From the NCBI RefSeq assembly GCF_001653235.2, contig NW_019154044.1, forward strand, positions 186,001-250,000: a stretch of DNA of 64,000 nt, read 5' to 3'. The stretch is from Pochonia chlamydosporia 170 (Eukaryota; Ascomycota; Sordariomycetes; Hypocreales; Clavicipitaceae). A program made the translations under genes and the position numbers. Below, piece by piece: positions 21,765-34,324 of this stretch. Within the stretch, counting starts at the first letter, position 1. The number at the start of each line of letters is the position of its first letter. Under the pieces are notes generated by a model that saw only the letters and a program-made list of their open reading frames with translations, did no database searches and was not told the DNA's origin.

Positions 21765-24214
21765 TCACGTCTTTGCTTCGCTCATTCTAATTCCTGCTAT
21801 AGTATCATTAAATGCTTGGATGATTGGGTCGTATAGTATCTCCGGGTCTCGTGGAGTACCGGTAAAAAGTCCATATCTATATGGGAATAAGAGCTTTCGT
21901 ATCGCCCGACACAGTGGCTTAACACAGTCAAATGCCGGTGGAAACTCTTCCAATATGAGATCAAGCCCTTTACCCTTTCCCTCATCCATGTCGCCAAGCT
22001 TGTTTCGCGCAATGTCCTTGTAGGTTCCGGTGTACCAGTGCGAAAGAACAGTCCTCGTCGCCGGTTTTTCCGAAGTACTATCCAATGCCCAGCCGCGGCG
22101 AGCGCATAACCAGATGAGGACGTAGAAGAAGGCCTCAATATCGTGTCGATAAGTGTGCGAAATCCCAAGAAGAACTTCAATTGCCATAAATTCCATTGTG
22201 CCGGTCCTGTGTCGAGCCCCGCTAGGGCCTTTGTTTTCTTCCTTAGCTAAGTCCAAGTCGATGAGCATGCCCTTGAAGCCGTCTGCCTTTCCCGGATCAG
22301 TGATGATAATATTGTTTTCGGAAATATCTCGATGCAGGATTTTGCCATCCATGTATAGTGACCGATGAACTTTGATGGCGTCACGAGAGCTTCGAGGAGT
22401 TCGAAAACAGACTTGAACTGGCTGATAGATCGTCCTGCTGGAGAGATAGCCAGTACGCGAAGGATGCGGTTATCATATGGTGCCTGGTCTTGCTGGACAA
22501 GACTGGTGCCTTGGGGTTGTTGGATTGGATAAGTGACGCCGTTCTCTGCGTGTTCTGTTTCAGCCAGCTGGCTGTTCGACCGAGATCTCTTAGACGGATG
22601 GCTCGACCAATCCGTCGACTTCCTCTTGCTGTGTCCGTTGCTGGTAATACTGAGACCGTGAAATTGGCTGAAAGAGTGGCTTAGTGGGGGTTGCGATTGA
22701 GATAAGGACGTATTAGCACTGCGTGGCACGCCACGAAACTTATATGGAGTCGAGAAGACTAGACCTTCACGCAACCTCTTTATGCTAGTGACTTCTTCGT
22801 AGTAGCCAACAACTTTCGCAAGGCCTTTAACGCCGCGTTCGTATGCCTTGGTGAGAAGTTCAGCCTCCGGCGGTCGCATGCTGGAAGTCCAAGAGTATTT
22901 TACGACTCTGTCAAATTCTGCAGCGCCAGTGGCCCTGGCGAGGAAGCAAGACGTGCCGCGACAAACTATGGCTCGCTGATGGGCGATTGGATTGGGGTCG
23001 AGTTCCAGTTGCCGTTTCCGCTTCTTCCCGCGAGCTTCAACAGGTATGGTGACAAACAACCTATTGTCCTTTGGTTTGGTGAAAGTATCCAAGCCCAGCT
23101 CCTCGTCACTCATCATCAAATATGCACAGACGACTTGAATGAACTTTTCGGGCTCCTCATGGATGTCAAAGGTAGCGCCGCTATACGGCCCAGACCGGTC
23201 AAAGACCCATGTCTCCATCTCTGTCCCGGTCAAAGTGAAGGCGTGCACAAACACTCGTGTAGGCTGGTAAGCGAACACATTTCGCACAGCGCTGCCAACC
23301 TGAAGCCATAGGCTTTTGGTTTCCTGGTCGGACTGCTTGAGCTCGCCGACAACCAACACGTGCCGCCAGTCGTGCTTTGTGTTTGCTGCTTCATGTTTTC
23401 TCATCTTCACAAAAAGGTCCAGCTGTCGCGATGCCTCAACCCCAACTTTATTCCGTCCACCGCTCCTGAAGTACGCGGCTCGTTCGGTTGGCCATAGCTC
23501 TTGTTGCAAGTTGAGCAACCAGCCGCATACCTCGTCCTCGCTGGCCGCGTCAGGTAGCTGTATCCACCTCTTATCAACGTCGCTATAGCGACTCTTGATG
23601 CTCTGCCAGATTCGCTTGGCTCGCCCGTTCCATTTGTGTCCCGTAAAATATTTCTCGTGAAATCCATCGACCGCACGATGTGTACAGTAGCGAATCTCTT
23701 CGAACACGCAAGGTTCGATCTTCCGTCGCGTCTGTTCTGACCCTTGCTGCGAGGCGGATGAATGGGTGATTGGGGTTTCGAAGGATGGCGGAAGGCTCGG
23801 CGGCGGAGTCGAGTGAGAAAGTGATCGAACGAAGGCGATGACGGCAGCCCAGATGTCAACATCCGGTGCCTGCTTGATCACAAACTGCGATAATGGGCGA
23901 AAGTGCTTGTACTCGAAATCACCTTTCAGCACGCGTAGGCGAACTGCAGTCAGATCAGGCGCAAGAGCGTCCCTTCCTGTTCTCGATGCAAGCAACAAGG
24001 AGACATCGGATGCAGACAATATTACGAATAGCTTCCCTATTGCTGCCGCGAACAAGCGCGGTCGTTCTGGTGCACACGTGCTGTCATCTGATTGAGATGT
24101 TTCGTGTTGCGTGTCTCGTTCCGCCTCGCGCAATGCCTCGCGAACGCTGCTGAGCGAGTCGCCGAGAGAATTTTTGTCGATGGTGTCGCGCTCTTCTTGA
24201 GTAAGATCAGCCAT
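21765..24214 (-). pseudogene. FunK1-type fungal protein kinase, frameshifted
   Basis: ATG 24214 opens 655 codons. The FunK1 family layout is clear: a long N-terminal region with HVLVVGELKQ and WVFDRSGPYSG, a low-complexity serine-rich insert with SKRKSTDWSSHPSKRSR, then the kinase core. The frame then breaks at about 22386. The remaining kinase domain (RDAIKVHRSLY, LHRDISENNIIITD at 22310-22340, LIDLDLAKEE, TGTMEFMAIEVL) continues to the stop at 21765 in another frame. HRD and the DLD version of DFG are intact, so one base lost near 22386 is the only visible lesion. It is either a recent pseudogene or an assembly error. FunK1 kinases are fungal-specific, multicopy and of mostly unknown role. 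Confidence 0.85.
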
Positions 24215-25359
24215 TCTGTAGGCTAATTAGAAACGCCGCATCATTGGTAGCAGAGTGCGAGAATCAACGTCGGATTCTTCTCCATTGTCTTCCATTATGT
24301 GGTTGTGCAGTGGCAAATGCCTGATATCCCCACCCCTTCACTCTCGGCCACGATTCTCCGCTGCTGAAGCGATTGATCTACGTACCAACTCTGTTCCCCG
24401 GTGATATAGACATAACTCCTCAGCTTCTAAGTTTTATGCAGGAAAGAAATGAATCATGCTGGGGTAACTGCGCTGTTTCATAGGCACAGTAGCTAGCATC
24501 AGCCCGCCACTTGTTAAGGATAATCTCCTGGGAAACTCTCCTCGTTGTCACGTGTCAGTCCAACCTACATTCACGGTCCTCGTGTTTTGTGACTCGAAAA
24601 CCTCGCCGAAACTGGTACTCCGCCGCAACAACCCACCGTTCTCGGGATTATCGTCTTCGTCTACCTACACCTGTTGCACAAGCAATGCATTATAGTTTCA
24701 ATGACAGAATGAAACACTCTCGGCATCATATACACTGCTAACAGGCTTCCGTAAACGCTTTTTACCAACTTTAGGGTAGCTGCTAGTGGAGCCAAAGGAG
24801 AGAGTCGGTCGCTCCTGCAGTTGCACAAGTTGTACTCTACATGCTAGCTAGCCCTTGCAGGAGCCTAGGTAAACGGAAACTGGTTTGCACTACGAAAACT
24901 GACGCAGAAACCCTCCACGCACTAAGCTTCCAGCCCCAACATCCAACTCCGATTTCGACCCATCCTGCTGCTTGAAGGTAATCATTGGGTGAGAGAGGCA
25001 TCAGGAAATGCAATGACCCGCCAGTTGCTGCTATAACCATGATCATCAACTTCTGCTGTATTCAACTCGAATGGCATGACGTACATTCGTCTGCCTGTTT
25101 GAGACCCAACAAACCACCATCAAAACTGCAACAGACAACCTTACACAGCAACATCGTGGTCGTCCCATCATATCAAGTATTTGTCGCTAATTGCTGTCAA
25201 TTCCTCGGTTACGCTCCTAATAACTCCAATCGCTACCTTTGATAGCACATTCTCTTTTCGCAGTTCTTGGAAGACCCAGGCGACTTGGTCAATTTTGCTA
25301 TTAGCATTTGCCGCTATGCTGTAGTGTAGCTTTGTTAGGTACATACATGTTGCATTAGT
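24215..25359. other. intergenic
   Basis: 1.1 kb between FunK1 (promoter at left) and the 3' end of the Ulp1-like gene. No ORF, repeat or RNA gene is supported. Confidence 0.4.
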
Positions 25360-28066
25360 TCAGATCTTAAGCTTCTGTTTCTTGCCCTTGGGCTGGACGT
25401 CATTTTGTCTTATTTCACTTCTCCTTTTTTTGCTGTCGTGAGGCACCAAGTCGCCATATTTCAACGCTGTTCTCAATAAACTTACCACGTCTTCCCTTAT
25501 CCTGAGAGCGAAGCCATCGCCATACCTACCTGGCTGGATGGACATGCCAGCCATTCGTTGTCTGGCCGTGTGGATTACCCATGGACCACAGCTGTGACCA
25601 TCTTCTTGCTGAAACACGTGCTATGTGCGGTCAGTGCAATACCATGCGATCGACAGGTCAAAGGATGGTACGTACTGGCTCAACGTAGTTATACTCCGAG
25701 AATTGGTCCTTGCAAGCAGACTGTTTAGGTGTAGTTAGTGGAGGATTTCGCTCAGGGCAGTTCAATAAACTCACCATAACGTCGCCCTGAGCTGTCGTGG
25801 GGAGAGAATCGTAGTGATATAGGCACTTGTCACCATCATCGATCTCAAGGAGGCTAAAGTGATTGTTGTGTTGAAACAACGGGAAGAAGGCGACCAACTT
25901 CACCCCCTCTTTTGTTTCTTTGCGCCACTTTTTAAGTTCGACCAGTGCTCTGTTAAACGGCTTGTAAACAGTTTTTTTGTTGTTTTGTTGATGAATATCG
26001 ATTGACCAGCCAACTTTGACGCCTGGCTGGTGGTAAGATAAGTGCATGCATGCCAGGATAACATTGCTGTCAATCCACCCGTTAGGAACGCCAACGCGCT
26101 TCGATTTGTCTGGATCGATTGGACGTATCGAGTCTTGATCTAGAGTGACCTTAGATCTCATGCCGGTAAGGACGAGTGTTTCGCTTGAGGTTCTGTCCAT
26201 AATTTCACATATCAACGAGTTTACCGCTTCAGAAATGACAGCGTCTCTTGGTTGCCCTTGCTTTGATTCGAGACCAATTCCTAGGTCAATGTTTTGGTCG
26301 CTTGCTTCCTTTATCAAGCAGGCGTAGAATTGGTCTGGGGCGGTTTTCCCGAATTGTATCAGGTCCTCCATTTGGCGATCCAGAACATTGAGTACCAACT
26401 TTTTCGGAGCATCTTGCTTCAGGTAGTCTATTAAACGGTCAATGCCGGCTTCTTTGCACTTAGCAAGCTGCCTAGACGAAGATTAGTAATGCCCTGGGGT
26501 AAAATGACCCATTCGCTGGAATACGAACCAAACACCCGTGAACAAAATGCCCTGACCAAAATTTTGGACCAGTTTGAGCAATTTACGCCCACGCGTAAGA
26601 TGTGTTGAGCAGCGCTTCCGTTTCTCCTCCCAATTCGAATGCTCCGTTCTTTCCTGGGGCTTAGGACCGGTGAACATGTCAAGAATCTCACTTGACTTCA
26701 GCGATGGTTTTGAAACTTCTCCTTGGTCAGTCAGCAGCGACTTCCTATTGTTGAACCATGTAGCAGCGTGCATGGCCGTGAAAGCGTAGTGGAAGGTTGC
26801 TATCCGAGTCTTTTTATATGCATGGTCCAATACTTCGAGAAGCATCGAACCATCCGAGTAGGTCGACGACTCATGCTTCCACAGCTGCCATGATTGAGAC
26901 AACTTTTGGTCTGCAGTATCTGTAGCGAAATATTCTAACTCGTTATAAGCATCTTGAATAAATACCCCGATGGACTTCACTTCCAGAGCATGGATAAAAG
27001 TGTCCTGCCCCTTGTCGCTTTGTGACGTAGCGCAGAGTGTTTCTTCCCCGGTAGACGCGTTGGTAGTGGTGGTTTTGGAGCTATTCTTGGATATATTCAA
27101 CATCTCCCCATCAGTAATTTGCGTGGTGGTGTCATCCGTCTTCGATGCATCTGTGGGTTTCTTTGGTGTTTGTTTGTGCTCACCGGTGCATTCAGTTGCA
27201 CAGGCAGCAGCATCCACGACTGAACTCTGTCGGATTTCAGGTCGCTGATTTGCTTTGGCGAGGTGTGACATGCGAATGTTGGAAGCATCCTGTGAGACAA
27301 AGAGAGCATCTAGGGGCCGCATTGAGCCTGGATCGCGAGAATACTCTGATCCTGAAGCTTTTGTCTCGGACCATGGGAACTCTCCCGCATCCGCAGCGTC
27401 CCCTTGAAAGCTTCCGCGCTGGCTTTCGAGTGATGGAGACTGAGACCCTGCATCACGCATGAGTTCCAACTCATCGTCTGCTGTGGCCTGATCATCTTTG
27501 TATATTGTAGAGATAGACTCCTTTTGCTGAGCCGAACCTTTGTTGGGTTCTTTTGCATCGGTAGGACCCGCATGAGTGTTTCGCTGTTGGCTTTCAAGTG
27601 ACGAGGCCTCAACTCCAGCATCCTCCATGAGCTCTGAGGTGATATCGTCCGTGGCCTGACCACCCTCCGTAGTAAGGACAGGTTCCTCACACTTAGTCGA
27701 GGTTCTGTCGAGTTCTTCGTCGAAGTGTAAGTCGACAACTTTGTAACAAAACCTGTAGACTCTCTCTTTCTGATTGCTATCTAGCTCGAAGTATATGGAC
27801 TCCAAGACAGAATCCAAGACGGACTCCGAGTTATGGCTTTCTCGCACGTCAAAGTCTTCAACCACGTCAATAATGCTGTTTAGAGTTTCAGTAAGGCGGC
27901 CTTTGATTAGGCCATTCTTTGTGTTGACCAGTAGAGCCTTTTCCTCAGAATCGAACACTGAGGTAGGGGGCGTGGATGCTTCTGTAGACGCTGAGAATGC
28001 AAAGTCAGCACTCGAGATCTCGAGCTGGTTCTGCAAGCCTTGCAGCCCTGATTCATTCTTCGACAT
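25360..28066 (-). CDS. Ulp1-like cysteine protease (C48 type), 846 aa
   Basis: Exons 26529-28066, 25775-26471, 25676-25720 and 25360-25620; introns 57, 54 and 55 nt. Start chosen at 28066 because a TATAAA lies 85 bp upstream (28151-28156), although an ATG inside that box would add 31 residues. Residues 1-~510 are long, polar and Ser/Thr/Glu-rich with repeated SLESQ motifs (probably disordered). The C-terminal ~330 residues carry the C48 catalytic set: His717 (NNHFSLLEI), Asp734 (YHYDS), Gln765 and Cys771 (QQEDGHSCGPW). The 15-codon exon 3 sits between Asp and Gln. It is likely an active SUMO/ubiquitin-like protease or a selfish-element-associated relative; such fast-evolving Ulp1 proteins are common in fungal accessory DNA. 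Confidence 0.85.
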
Positions 28067-28150
28067 TTTTCTTCTTGATAAACCGGAAGCTTGGACAACA
28101 CGGGATGGTTGAGGTTTATTGAACTCGTCCCCTTTGGAGAGACGCGACTC

Positions 28151-28156
28151 TTTATA
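28151..28156 (-). promoter_or_regulatory. TATA box of the Ulp1-like gene
   Basis: TATAAA on the minus strand, 85 bp before the chosen ATG at 28066. The leader between them is rich in A and C, and the chosen ATG has an AAAA context. Confidence 0.45.
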
Positions 28157-28159
28157 CAT

Positions 28160-29323
28160 TCGTCCTTCACCGCATCGTCCTCTTAGTCTTCAGGCCAAAC
28201 GCCAATCTCTTCCGGTTACATTGACTATGGAACATGAATCTGCCTCGTCCGGTGTCTCAATGTAAGTCATCAGACCTCGATTGGAGTGCTTCAATGGACA
28301 ATACGCAATGCACGACTCCTAGCTGAGCGCAAGGATGCGGTCTAATAGCCTCTACAGGAAGGTTCTTTGCCTTTCGCATGAATTCTCTGGCCTCGAAACA
28401 GGTCTATGGATCCGGTGATTTATCCATTTTGAGCCAAATCTGCCTTGCGATGTGCTGTAGGCATGAGAATGGCTTGCAATACTCCTGTGTCCGTTTCAGG
28501 GATTGGGAGCTTGTGTCTTAGCAATCACTTCCTGGGAAGTTGACATAACAGTTGCTCTGGCTCCTTTGGGTTCCAGGGGGATATACTAAACACAATATGT
28601 TACCTATCTGACGTAATGCAAACCTGATATAAGAGGAACCTATTTTTTAATATGGTATCGGGAAGAGTAGGCTATAGTCCTATGGCCATTTTCTCGATGT
28701 TGAGCGTGCCTTGAACACCCAAAAAGGAGATATATTTGAAGAAATGCACACCACGTACATTCGTGAACCGCATCGTAGTACTAAGTGCATCATATCCTTT
28801 ATGTGGAAGATGAAATAGAAAAGAAGTCGCTTTTGTACACACAATCGTGCAGCTATGAACAAATACTCCTAAAAATTTACATCGTGGAATCCAGACCTAG
28901 GTCTGCGTAGAGCTAGCCACCACACACAGACCCAGGTATGCTTCGCAGCGGGTTTACGACAAAAATAACCACAATAAATAAATAAGGATCGACCATAAAA
29001 TAGTAACTACACGTTAGTCCAACACGCATAAATAATCTATGAAACGTTGCAACCGACTTAATTTAATGTCAGGTCCGCACAGAACTTATTATTGAAATCG
29101 TTCCAGTCTTCCTTCCATCACTTCGCTTACAGAAGGCTGTATTGATAATAAGCCACTACGTAGTAACAGACAAGCGGGCAAGCCATTCTTGCTAACAGTG
29201 AGCTAAGTCTGGTGATTTGAATTTGTATTAGCATCCCAATGCCAGTCTACAAAAGCAGAGCAGCTGAACCAGTAGAAAAACCGCGAAAAAAGTACTTAAT
29301 AAAGTCACTTTGCAAGGGCTGAT
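28160..29323. other. intergenic
   Basis: 1.16 kb between two minus-strand genes. It holds the promoter of the Ulp1-like gene. No coding, RNA or repeat feature seen. Confidence 0.4.
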
Positions 29324-31922
29324 CTACAATTCGACCTCCTCCGGAGGGCCAGCGTCCCCGAACCCTTTCGAATCTGAGGTAATACATACAACAGGGTCAC
29401 CAACCTCATGACAATCACTTGGTTGTATACCCCTCTCTTCACTGTCGAATAAATACAATGCATTTCCGCTCTGCCTTAAGAATGTTCGTACCGCGCGTCC
29501 TATGCTTTCTCTGCTATGACTTCCAACTAGCTTCCAGCAATTGTCCTCAAGATAGTACACCCTAACTTCGTTCACAGGTACCTGTGTGCAACCGGTAATG
29601 TTGGAGCGCTTTTCTGGACCAAGTTGATTATTACTAGGCAATTGAGTCACCGCCAAATTGCCCACAGTCATGGAAATCCCTCCATTCTCAGCCATTCCCT
29701 CGTCGCTGGGCTCGTTAGGGATGAGACTTTGCCTCAGTTCTGGCGCTGAGGCAGCTAGTAGTTTCTTTTTTGCTGGTTTGGTTGACTTTTGAACCCTCGA
29801 TTGTGCAATATGACTTGGTATCGCGGCCGATCGTGCTGTGCGTTGACGGAGCATGTTAATCTCGCGCTTCGCAGGCGCCATAGGTCTTTGCACAGTGGAA
29901 TCTGCGATGTGTACGTCGGTGATGAAGGGGGTAGATTCCTGATCGGAGGGTTGCTCTCTCCCTTCGGGGTCTGTATGTAGCGTGTACTCCGCATTGACAT
30001 TCGGACTGTTTCGGTTTGCAGGAGTAGGCTCTGACATGCTCTCGTCTGCATCGTCACAATCAACCCATAGGTTGTTTTCGTGCGAAGGATCTACTGGCTC
30101 ATCTCCAAGCCCAATCTCGATCATGTCATATCCCAAGAACGCGTGAAACTTTGATTTCCATACAAATAAAGAAGTAATATCACGGCCTTTGGCTACGTTT
30201 CTCCAGTTTATAATACTTGCTGTGTAATTAAATCGGTCTGAGTTGTACGCGTTTGTATATTGTCGCCCACACCGTCGCTTAATCAGTTCTCCTATGTCTG
30301 ACGTTAAGTGCGGAGACCGTTGATGGACTTGTTTTGGCTGTGCCTCCGCTAAGATCATAGCAATTGTTCTTATGTAACTTTCGAACTTCAGCTCGGAGAA
30401 TTCGAACCCCTTTAATTCCAGCATTTCTTTTGCCATCATGAGATGCGGGTCCGATATCATTAGCAATTTGATATTCTCGGACTCAAAACCTAGGGCCGTT
30501 GCTCGCTTCGCAAGTTCAAACCAGCACTTGTGGTTACGCGTGAGTGGTGCTTGGGTTCTTTCCCCATCTTCTAATAGGCAATACTCGCCCGAAAGCAGCT
30601 CCAAATCTCGCATTATATGCAAATAAAGCAGCTTCAGGCTGTTTTCGAAGTCACTAACGGGCTCCCACGGGTCCAAGGGGCGTGTAAAAGAGGTCGTCAT
30701 CATTTGCTGGACGGTCTGTTTGGGACTCATGTCGTTATGAGCTTCAGTTTCTCCCAGCACCAAAGTCCGAAGCACGCGCCCGCATTGGCGGATATACTTG
30801 CAATCTTGCTGCAGTGTATGTAGTGTTGTAAAAAGACCCGAGAGCTGCCCGAAACGCTCCAATATCTCTCGCATTTTGTGTTCTTGACGGATATCCTTAA
30901 AAATCACTCCATATTCCATCGCCCGTGAAATGTAATCGTAATCTTTCTGGGATTGACCAGGTGCACGCGATTCTAGCACCTCAACTGTCGTTGTATCCAT
31001 AAGTTGCAGTTCTTCACAAGAGCCCATAATATAGGCACAAGTCGCATATGTGTGCTGTAGATAATGGCCGACTTGCTTTGCGGATGTCAGCTAAGTAGAT
31101 TTCACGAGCCCCAAGACAACACAGATATAAATACATGCCTCGTCCATTTTTGAAGAGATTATCTCTAGTATAGTACCGAGTTGTAGACCATCCCGCATGC
31201 CCGGAATCTGAAGAACCAACATGAACTTAGGTAGGAGATATTCATGCTTCAGAAGTCTACGGAATATACCTGCCTTGCTTTTGCTGAGTCGACTCCACCA
31301 GCGATTTTCAGACTCTCTATCACGGCAATAGCTTTCATATATCTTCCAGCAGATCTGGCCGTCTGATGGACTGGACTCGTGTTCAAAGGCTTCAGTCAGG
31401 GCTTTAAAAGCCTCCTCGGACAAATCTTCACGGTGTTCGTGTTAGTCTCTCAGTTTCACGTCGTGGAATAACACACAGCTTCCTACCGATAAAGAGCTCT
31501 ACTGGCCACCACAGTTCACCACTTTGGACAGTTTGTGTAAGTGCTGCAACACGACTTCTTCCTTGAGCGCAACGTATAAATGTCCCAGGAGGAAAACTCA
31601 ACATTGGAGGTCTCTGGCTGGATCTCAAGTCGTCGAAACTTAAGTTGGAATACGCAAGAGCATCTTTGAGTTCTTTGTCTGTGATATTTCCGGGAATTAC
31701 GTGTCGCTCGTTTGCACGGTCGCATCCCTGCTGTTGGAATACACGAGTTAGGTGTTGGACTTTTCGCGGATTATCGCCGGGGGGGAAATGCAGAACGTTG
31801 GTGTTCGCTCGAACAACGCAACACCGTTTTGCGTTCTTCTCTGCATGGAATTTGAGAGATTGGTCTTTGAGTCTGCAGTTTTTCATTTTGTGACAGCGAG
31901 ATAAGTCATGGCTCTCGTCCAT
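29324..31922 (-). CDS. DUF3723 family protein, 824 aa
   Basis: Exons 31487-31922, 31135-31425 and 29324-31071; introns 61 and 63 nt, both with AAG acceptors. The joins restore conserved family text: VELFI-D-LSEEAFKALTEAF and KMDEA-F-GHYLQH. Family hallmarks in order: QHLTRVFQQQGCDRANERHVIP, RCAQGRSRVAAL, SGELWWPVELFI, ENRWWSRLSKSK, IPGMRDGLQLGT, MDTTTVEVLESRAP, and further on the CGR...TSLFVWKSKFHAFLG block. The C-terminal ~250 residues are variable and polar. The function is unknown biochemically; DUF3723 genes are one of the recurrent accessory gene types of fungal Starship elements. The gene looks intact. It is head-to-head with the pseudokinase at 32421, 498 bp apart. Confidence 0.85.
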
Positions 31923-32420
31923 CCAGGTCTTTGGGATCGTGGAGGATCATGCAGCTGCCGTTCGAGATCAGACGCACGCCCGACGGGCATGATTAGTAGA
32001 AGGAATTTGACATATGAATACTAATCTAGATCTTGGGGTGTTAAACGCAGCTCTATGTGTTTTCGTTCGTGGTAGTGCATACGCTTAACGAGATTCCTCA
32101 AACGATTCGACACCCTAAATTTAACTGCTTTTGGAGGCTTGGTCGTGCGTGTCTCTGAGAGAACCGTGTGCCGAAATTCCAAAAATATCGCTATGCATAC
32201 GCTCAACCTACACTTACTAAATAAGGGTGCATTATATGTGAGTTACCAGTACCTTCGTCTGGCCCTACTGTGGTGCTACGCCACTCTGCACAGGCGACTT
32301 TCCCCTGCACCGGCCGCATGCCTGCCAGATTATGTTGCACTACACGCCGTATAATAACGTTCTTTCCCGCATGGAAACTTAGTACCGTCCCCTAAAGGAC
32401 TTATAGAAAACTGATTCAAG
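31923..32420. other. shared divergent promoter region
   Basis: 498 bp between the starts of the DUF3723 gene (minus) and the pseudokinase gene (plus). No other feature found. Confidence 0.5.
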
Positions 32421-33329
32421 ATGAAAAACAAATACCGCCCCAAAGAATCGAAAAGTGTTATTCCCTCTGCTCATCGCGAAACTCGTTTCATAGAAGAGAC
32501 TGATGGCAATCCCGATGCAATCTCCGTCGCTACAGAACGCACAGGAACTGATACTCTGGTACCAGTTCTAACTGGGTCTCCTTGGCATCACTACGAAGCC
32601 AAATATGCTGTGAAATTCTGGTGCTCGGTTAAATCAGTCCTTTCCCGCTCTACCGGTAAAATGGCGCTAATAAGGACGATCAAACCTCCGATTAATGAGG
32701 AGATAGTACGTCGTCTTCAAATAATTATCCATCCGAATATAGCACAAACTTTAGAAATTTATTCTTCTACCACTGAGACGAGTATTGTTTTCGAGTTTCT
32801 GCCTACATCGCTCCGCCAACTTTGCCGATCGCCTCAATATCCGTCTGAGCCAGAGCTAAGCTCTATTGTTCACCAGGTACGTGAGTAAGGCATGAAGAGG
32901 CTCTGCCGATACCAGAATACTCAATTGCCTTAGATTTTGTCCGGGGTGCAATATCTATATGAAAACCGCCTGGTACATGAAAGAATATCTTGCGACAGTA
33001 TATTTCTGTCGCGACATGGGCAGGTTAAAATCGGCAATATTGAGTCTTGCAAACAAGGGGGTGATTTCAGTCGTCTGACGGAGTCATTCAGTAGAATTGT
33101 GATGAACTTGATGGATAAATCCCGACTCAACGAGGACGTCATCGGGCTAAGTCGGCCGCAACAGTGGTCTGTAGATGCCGTGCAGTTTTTCAGTCTATGC
33201 TCTATGCAGCCTACGACTCTGAGAGAATTATTTGGCCATGTATTCCTGAAGAAAAGAGAGGGGAGCCAGCTAGAACCACTTGTTTACCTTATCCTAATTT
33301 CAGGACATCATAGAAGAGTGGCCATCTGA
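32421..33329 (+). CDS. protein-kinase-like pseudokinase, 283 aa
   Basis: Exons 32421-32876 and 32934-33329; the 57-nt intron (GTACGT donor, CCTTAG acceptor) is phase 0. The kinase fold is readable: MALIRTIKPP for beta-3, HPNIAQTLEIY, SIVFEFLPTSLRQL for the hinge, LSGVQYLYENRLVHERI for the catalytic loop, GQVKIGNIESC for the DFG strand. All three catalytic positions are lost: the beta-3 lysine is Arg85, HRD is H167-E-R169, and DFG is G186-N-I188. It should be inactive and probably acts as a binding or decoy domain. The C-terminal lobe is short. The last ~15 residues could differ if a further intron starts near 33290. Confidence 0.75.
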
Positions 33330-33567
33330 ACGCCAATTTTGTGTCTTCGGATTTGGAAGTGGTAACCATTTGAAGATATAATTGCACCGCAATTGACTAA
33401 ATAGACTTGTTTATTTTTACAATACTACACATCTTAGCGGCACTACGGATGTTCTATGGCAAGTGCCTGAACACCACTTATTTCCGTGCCATTGCATAAG
33501 CAAAAACCGAGATGATTGAAGGAAAAATTGCCAGGATTCGAGCGAAGCAGAATATGCGACAGGAAAC

Positions 33568-33890
33568 GGAAATGCGTAGTGGGAAATGTGTAGTGCTATG
33601 GAAGTGCGTAGCGCTATGGAAAGTGCATAGGCAATCATGGAACTACTGTAGCGCTAACGGAAATGCGTAGTGCTATGGAAATGCGTAGTGCTATGGAAAT
33701 GCGTAGTGCTATGGAAATGCGTAGTGCTATGGAAATGCGTAGTGCTATGGAAATGCCTAGTGCTATGGAAGTGCGTAGCGCTATGGGAAGTGAGTGCATA
33801 GGCAATTATGGAAACTACTGTAGCGCTACGGAAATGCGTAGTGCTAGGGAAATGCGTAGTGCTATGGAGGTGCGGAGTGCTACGGCATCG
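33568..33890 (+). repeat. 18-bp minisatellite, block 1
   Basis: About 15 copies of an 18-bp unit (consensus GGAAATGCGTAGTGCTAT), six of them almost identical at 33660-33765. A ~39-bp spacer beginning AGTGCATAGGCAAT is itself repeated at 33622-33660 and 33793-33831, so there is a higher-order unit of ~170 bp. Because 18 is a multiple of three and the unit lacks stops in several frames, spurious ORFs cross it on both strands; I do not treat them as genes. Confidence 0.9.
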
Positions 33891-33919
33891 GTTCTTCGGC
33901 GAGACCTGCATTACGAGGC

Positions 33920-34150
33920 GTGAAGACGGTTGGCGATGGTCGTGTATCTCCACTTGGGGCGGGGCCTGGCTTTGTCTGTGCCGCCCGCACCACATGTCAC
34001 TGGCAGGACGCGGACCCAAACCAACTGCTTACATACTGCTCTGCGCACTATGAACGCTATATGAGCACCGAATTGGAACCTTGCCTTTTTGCGACACGAT
34101 ATCTGTCAAACGCGGAATATGTCTTTCGACGAAACTCCAATGATCCATGA
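33920..34150 (+). CDS. gene fragment, 76 aa
   Basis: A frame with protein-like text (CHWQDADPNQLLTYCSAHYE, then MSTELEPCLFATRYLSNAEY) lies between the two minisatellite blocks. It has no good start region, no domain and no partner exon, so it is most likely a remnant of a gene broken by the repeat. Confidence 0.25.
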   Translation: MKTVGDGRVSPLGAGPGFVCAARTTCHWQDADPNQLLTYCSAHYERYMSTELEPCLFATRYLSNAEYVFRRNSNDP

Positions 34151-34324
34151 GCGACATTTGCTAGAGGCTCTGGACTTCACATAAAGTTGGCTGAGAGCAC
34201 AGTCAATGACGAGTTATTCGAGTCCGGTAGTACCCTCATCATACCCGGTCTCTGAACTTAATTGTCGCACCTTGTGCTATTCACAACCGTGAACTTGAGG
34301 ATGATAAGAACATACAATGCCAAG

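Noticed and set aside
22350..22420. Intron bridging the FunK1 frame change
   Set aside because: Family text is continuous on both sides of the break, so nothing can be removed.
33654..34019. ORFs made of six-residue repeats such as MRSAME or VLWKCV
   Set aside because: They arise because an 18-bp unit without stops is repeated; present on both strands and in several frames.
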